Shown here: positions 47,032 through 49,927 of the stretch, piece by piece
Layout of the letters: the number at the start of each line of letters is the position of its first letter
How positions within the stretch are numbered: position 1 is the first letter of the stretch
Assembly: GCA_036502405.1 (NCBI GenBank)
Contig: DASXYP010000021.1
Span: 1 to 49,927, forward strand
Length of the DNA: 49,927 nt
Source of the DNA: Chersky-806 sp036502405
GTDB taxonomy: Bacteria; Actinomycetota; Acidimicrobiia; IMCC26256; JAENVU01
Direction of reading: 5' to 3'
Notes under the pieces: generated by a model
Told to the model about the DNA's origin: nothing
Databases searched by the model: none
Seen by the model: the letters and a program-made list of their open reading frames with translations, nothing else
Translations under genes and position numbers: made by a program

Positions 47032-47405
47032 CCTTCGGGCGCACGCTTCCGCAGCGTGAAGCGGCGCTGACCTCCATCCGCCTCGAGCTGGTACTCGTCC
47101 ACGACGGCCGCCACGATCGTGCGCGCCAGCTCGGTCGGCGCGAACGGCCCACCTTCGTCCGCGCAGGTCCCCTCGACCTCGATCGCCGAGTCGCCGAAGC
47201 TGAACACGAGGTGCAGGGTCGACTCCGCCCGTCCCCCGGTGATCGTGTAGCTCAGCTCGTCCACCGCGATCCGCAGGTCCTCGAGGTCCTCGTAGGTCAT
47301 CCCGACCCGGCTGCCGACGTCCGCGGCGGCGAGGCGCGCCAGGCGCAGGAACTCCGGTGAGCCCGGAATTGCGAGCTGGATCTGGGTCGCGGCCACGGCG
47401 CTCAT
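47028..47405 (-). CDS. RsbW/UsfX-like anti-sigma factor, degenerate ATPase
   Basis: A 125-residue HATPase_c-fold protein of the RsbW type; it would hold the adjacent sigma factor inactive by binding. The N-box is DLRIAVDELSYTI (43-55), which resembles mycobacterial UsfX (DLRLAVDE). The usual magnesium-binding Asn of ELxxN is Thr54, and no clear GxGxxL G1/G2 box follows, so kinase activity is doubtful. The ATG at 47405 faces the divergent HATPase gene at about 47444. Its stop overlaps the sigma gene's start in ATGA, which fits a co-expressed sigma/anti-sigma pair. Confidence 0.82.
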   Translation of the reverse strand: MSAVAATQIQLAIPGSPEFLRLARLAAADVGSRVGMTYEDLEDLRIAVDELSYTITGGRAESTLHLVFSFGDSAIEVEGTCADEGGPFAPTELARTIVAAVVDEYQLEADGGQRRFTLRKRAPEG

Positions 47406-47443
47406 GTTTGCAGACCCTGGTGCACGGAAAGACCAATCGCGTA

Positions 47444-47824
47444 GTGGTCACGACCGAGAGTGCCGAAACGATCTTCCCCGCCGTGCCGGAGAGCGTCGGC
47501 GCGGCGAGGCGGTTCACCCGCGCCGCGCTCGGGCGGCATGCGATCGACCCGGAGATCATCGACACCGCGATGCTCCTCGTGAGCGAGCTGGCGACGAACG
47601 CGATCCTTCATGGGACGAGCACCATTCGGCTGAGGGTGGGAGTCGGAGAGGATATTCGGGTCGAGGTCCGGGACGGGAGCGACGAGGAGCCGGTGGTGGG
47701 CACACCGGACGTGGACCGCGAGTCGGGCCGGGGGCTGGCGATCGTGACCACGCTCGCCGAGAGCTGGAACTGGTCGCCGCGCCCTCCGGGCAAGGTCGTC
47801 TGGTTCGAGCTCCCTCGCGCCTGA
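47444..47824 (+). CDS. HATPase-domain anti-sigma or serine-kinase protein
   Basis: A 126-residue protein of the ATP-binding RsbW/SpoIIAB-like family, distinct from the one at 47028. Its N-box is intact: ELATNAILHG with the metal-binding Asn52, followed by DGSDEEPVV and GRGLAIVTTLAESWNW as G1/G2 boxes. It should therefore be able to bind ATP and may phosphorylate the STAS protein encoded next door. The start is unsure. I chose the GTG at 47444, before the first conserved strand (TIFPAVPESVG), with GGAAAG 12 bases upstream; TTG 47408 and GTG 47420 are alternatives. It is divergent from the degenerate RsbW-like gene and convergent with the STAS gene. Confidence 0.72.
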   Translation: MVTTESAETIFPAVPESVGAARRFTRAALGRHAIDPEIIDTAMLLVSELATNAILHGTSTIRLRVGVGEDIRVEVRDGSDEEPVVGTPDVDRESGRGLAIVTTLAESWNWSPRPPGKVVWFELPRA

Positions 47825-47842
47825 ACCGTCGCCCGAGGCGCG
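47816..47842. terminator. Weak hairpin between convergent regulator genes
   Basis: CGCGCCT (47816-47822) and AGGCGCG (47836-47842) make a 7-bp stem around a 13-base loop, spanning the stop codon of the HATPase gene next to the convergent STAS gene. No T-run is present. Confidence 0.3.
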
Positions 47843-47843
47843 T

Positions 47844-48200
47844 TCACCGGTGCCCTTCCGCGGCGAGCGCGTCGGCCACCGACCGGTCGACCGGCACGCG
47901 CTGGTCGAGCCGGGTGAGCTCCACCACCCGGCCGACGAGCGCGCCGTCGGCCACCACGAGCCGGAGCTGCTGGCGCCGGTTCTGCAGCCGCGCCGCCAGC
48001 TCGAAGAGCAGCCGCACCCCGGTGCTGTCGAGGTAGCTGGTCGACGTCAGGTCGAGGACCAGGAGCTCGGTGTCGTGCGTCACCGCATCGACCAGGGTCG
48101 CGCGGATCGACTCCACGTTCGAGAGGTCGATCTCCCCGTCGACCCGCGCGACGAGGACAACGCCCTCGGGGTGGAGCGTCACCTCCGCGAGCGGGGTCAC
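47844..48200 (-). CDS. STAS-domain anti-sigma factor antagonist
   Basis: A 118-residue single STAS-domain protein of the SpoIIAA/RsbV type. Unphosphorylated, it would bind an RsbW-like protein and release the sigma factor. The first strands are VVLVARVDGEIDLSN, and the key loop LDLTSTSYLDSTGVRLL contains DSTG with Ser59 as the expected phosphorylation site. The GTG start at 48200 overlaps the phosphatase gene's stop in GTGA, so the antagonist and the phosphatase that could reactivate it are translated together. The HATPase protein at 47444 converges on it. Which of the two HATPase proteins it pairs with is not decided by sequence. Confidence 0.88.
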   Translation of the reverse strand: MTPLAEVTLHPEGVVLVARVDGEIDLSNVESIRATLVDAVTHDTELLVLDLTSTSYLDSTGVRLLFELAARLQNRRQQLRLVVADGALVGRVVELTRLDQRVPVDRSVADALAAEGHR

Positions 48201-49927
48201 GGGTCTCCAAGCGTGCGGCCGAGCCGACGGCGCAGCCGGACGACGGTTCCCTCGGGCCCCGGCTCCACGTCGACCGAGTCCATCAACGCCCGGGCGAGCG
48301 CCAACCCGCGTCCCCGGTCGCCGGGACTGCGCCGCGTGCGCCACCGGCCGGAGTCCCGGACGACGAGCTCCACCGCGTCGCCGCGCTGATCGGCCTCCAG
48401 CGCGAACTCCTCGTCCGAGAGCCCGTACGCATGCTCGATCGCATTGGCCGCGGCCTCGTTCACCGCGACCGCGATCTCATGGCTCTCGGCACTCGACGCG
48501 CCGGCGCGCCGCAGCCACTCGTGGACAGCCCGGCGCATGCCGGACAGGTGCCGCGCCGTCGCGGGGATCCGGAGCCGCAACGCTTCGTCGGGACCGCGCA
48601 CGCCGAAGCAGAGCAGCGCGACGTCGTCCGCGGGCACGTCGCTGGCGAGGAAGTCGGCCAGGAGAGTGTCCGCGACGTCCTCCACGGCGGCCGGGCCCGT
48701 GCCCAGCGAGGCGCGCAGGCGCGCGAGACCGGCATCGAGTGACTCGCCCCGCCGCTCGATCAGGCCGTCGGTGTAGAGCACGAGGATCGAGCCGGGCGGG
48801 AGGTCGTGCTCGGCCTCGTGGTAGCGAGCCTGGTCGGTCGCGCAGATCGGCATCGAGCGCCCGTCGTCGAGTGCCTCCACGGACCCGTCGGGCATGCGCA
48901 GCATCGCGGGCGGATGGCCGGCGTTCGAGTACCGGATGCGCCGGCCGGCGGGGTCGTACTCGGCGACGAGGAGCGTCGCCATGTCTGCGTCCGGCAACCC
49001 GAAGAAGTAGGTGTTCAGGCGTTGCAGCACCTCGGCCGGGGCGAGGCCGTCGAGCGCGCTGTACTGCAAGACGTTGCGGAGCTTGCCCATCGATGCTGCG
49101 GCCCGTACCCCGTGACCGACGACGTCGCCGATCACGAGCATGACCCGTCCGTTGCGCAGCTGGATCGCGTCGTACCAGTCGCCGCCGACCTTCAGTCCGA
49201 CGCCGCCGGGCACGTACCGGGTCGCCAGATCGGCGTCATGGAGCTCAGGCAGCTGGTCGGGCAGCAGGCTGCGCTGCAGCGCCTCCGCGGTCGCCAGCTC
49301 GCGCTCGAAGCGCATCGCGTCGTCGACCGCGGGCGCGACCCGTCCTGCGATCTCGCGTGCGAGCCCGAGGTCGTCGGGCCCGTACCGCCGCCCGGACTGC
49401 GCGTATCCGAACCCGAGGACGCCGATGGGCTCATCGGCCGACAGCAGGGGCACGACGAGCATGGAGTGCAGCCCCAGCGCACCGGCCGGGTCCTCGGTAC
49501 CGGGCTGGATCTCGCGGAGGAGGACCGGCTCCCGGGTCCGGAACGCGGTCGCGACCGCCCCGTCGCCTCCGAGATCCGAGCTCGGGATGCCGGTGACCCG
49601 CCGGCAGGGATCGTCCGGCGCGTCGAGCACCTTGCACACCGCGGGGTGCAGGCCGGCGTCACTCGGCAGGTACGCGACGCACGCATCGCCGAACGTGGGC
49701 AGCACGACGTCCACCACCGCCTCGAGGCGCGCCCGCGTGTCGAGACCCACCGTCAGCAGCTCCCCCACCTGCCCGAGCAGGTCCAGGCGGGCGCGGGCGC
49801 GGGCGGCCTGGTCCGAGAGGTACGCACGCTCGAGCACCACCACGATCCGGTCGGCGAGGTCTTCGACCAAGGCAAGGTCCTCCGGCCGGTACACCCGTCC
49901 CGACACCACGGTGTCGTCGAGGCAGAG
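48197..49927 (-). CDS. GAF-SpoIIE phosphatase-HATPase sensor, N-terminus outside window
   Basis: At least 577 residues; the open frame continues past the window edge, so the start is not included. From the edge: the tail of one GAF-like domain (LVEDLADRIVVVLERA), a full GAF domain (nucleotides about 49780-49300), a SpoIIE/PP2C phosphatase (about 49260-48620) and a C-terminal HATPase_c domain (about 48590-48220). PP2C metal motifs are visible as VGGDWYDA, IGDVVGHG and LYTDGLIERR. The HATPase has NEAAANAIEHA and GRGLALARAL. It should dephosphorylate the coupled STAS protein in response to a ligand bound by the GAF domains, and its own HATPase could act as a kinase or a binding site. Confidence 0.9.
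   Translation of the reverse strand, partial: LCLDDTVVSGRVYRPEDLALVEDLADRIVVVLERAYLSDQAARARARLDLLGQVGELLTVGLDTRARLEAVVDVVLPTFGDACVAYLPSDAGLHPAVCKVLDAPDDPCRRVTGIPSSDLGGDGAVATAFRTREPVLLREIQPGTEDPAGALGLHSMLVVPLLSADEPIGVLGFGYAQSGRRYGPDDLGLAREIAGRVAPAVDDAMRFERELATAEALQRSLLPDQLPELHDADLATRYVPGGVGLKVGGDWYDAIQLRNGRVMLVIGDVVGHGVRAAASMGKLRNVLQYSALDGLAPAEVLQRLNTYFFGLPDADMATLLVAEYDPAGRRIRYSNAGHPPAMLRMPDGSVEALDDGRSMPICATDQARYHEAEHDLPPGSILVLYTDGLIERRGESLDAGLARLRASLGTGPAAVEDVADTLLADFLASDVPADDVALLCFGVRGPDEALRLRIPATARHLSGMRRAVHEWLRRAGASSAESHEIAVAVNEAAANAIEHAYGLSDEEFALEADQRGDAVELVVRDSGRWRTRRSPGDRGRGLALARALMDSVDVEPGPEGTVVRLRRRLGRTLGDP

Noticed and set aside
47406..47443. A SigF-type promoter for the sigma/anti-sigma pair (autoregulation)
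   Set aside because: GTTT occurs near here on each strand, but no GGGTA lies at a suitable distance, so I do not claim it.
1..49927. tRNA, rRNA, CRISPR or transposon signals
   Set aside because: No cloverleaf-like sequence, no regularly spaced repeats and no transposase motifs were seen on either strand.

Overview
The window reads as chromosomal DNA from a very high-GC actinobacterium. I infer the class Acidimicrobiia (Ilumatobacter/Iamia-like) because a DUF3367/AftD-type arabinofuranosyltransferase homologue sits with fused Liv-type ABC transporters, a SigF/RsbW-type partner-switching module, CoA-thioester enzymes and many GTG starts. That placement comes from gene content only. There is no rRNA, tRNA, insertion sequence, prophage or CRISPR array that I can see. 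Genes are packed tightly and no gene-free stretch exceeds about 260 bases.

Layout. 0-10 kb is mixed: a PAS-PAS-PAS-GGDEF diguanylate cyclase, a membrane GT-C-like protein, a TesB-like thioesterase, a methyltransferase, an SRPBCC protein, and a divergent pair made of a beta-propeller lipoprotein and a secreted GH78-type rhamnosidase. 9.8-17.4 kb is an uptake operon on the minus strand. It holds a substrate-binding protein, an MFS permease fused to a LivF ATPase, a LivH-LivM-LivG triple fusion, and a phytanoyl-CoA dioxygenase-like enzyme coupled to it by a GTGA overlap. Two near-identical palindromes lie over the -35 elements of two promoters of identical geometry in this operon, so one regulator probably controls both. 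17.5-20.1 kb holds a GH13 alpha-glucosidase, a VOC protein and a hotdog thioesterase-like protein.

20.1-42.3 kb is a cell-envelope glycan region: AftD homologue, methyltransferase, GT2, GT4, FkbM methyltransferase, then an eleven-gene minus-strand operon (40030 down to 28519) with overlapping or nearly touching genes. The operon encodes all four steps of GDP-D-glycero-alpha-D-manno-heptose synthesis (GmhA, HddA, GmhB and HddC types), a transaldolase that could supply sedoheptulose 7-phosphate, a nucleotide-sugar epimerase/dehydratase, two methyltransferases, a GT2 and two large membrane proteins. A paralogue of one of those membrane proteins starts the divergent transcript at 40289.

42.3-45.9 kb carries a 2,4-dienoyl-CoA-reductase-like SDR, a crotonase with a changed catalytic residue, a DUF1275 protein, a PLDc_N/SHOCT protein and a CinA-type deamidase. 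46-49.9 kb is a general-stress regulatory block: a group 3 sigma factor with a coupled RsbW-like protein, a second HATPase protein, a STAS antagonist, and a GAF-SpoIIE-HATPase phosphatase that runs off the window. Between the CinA-type gene and a 66-residue charged protein are two divergent promoters, each GTTT-N16-GGGTA. These match the SigF/SigB class, so the adjacent sigma factor is the obvious candidate to read them.
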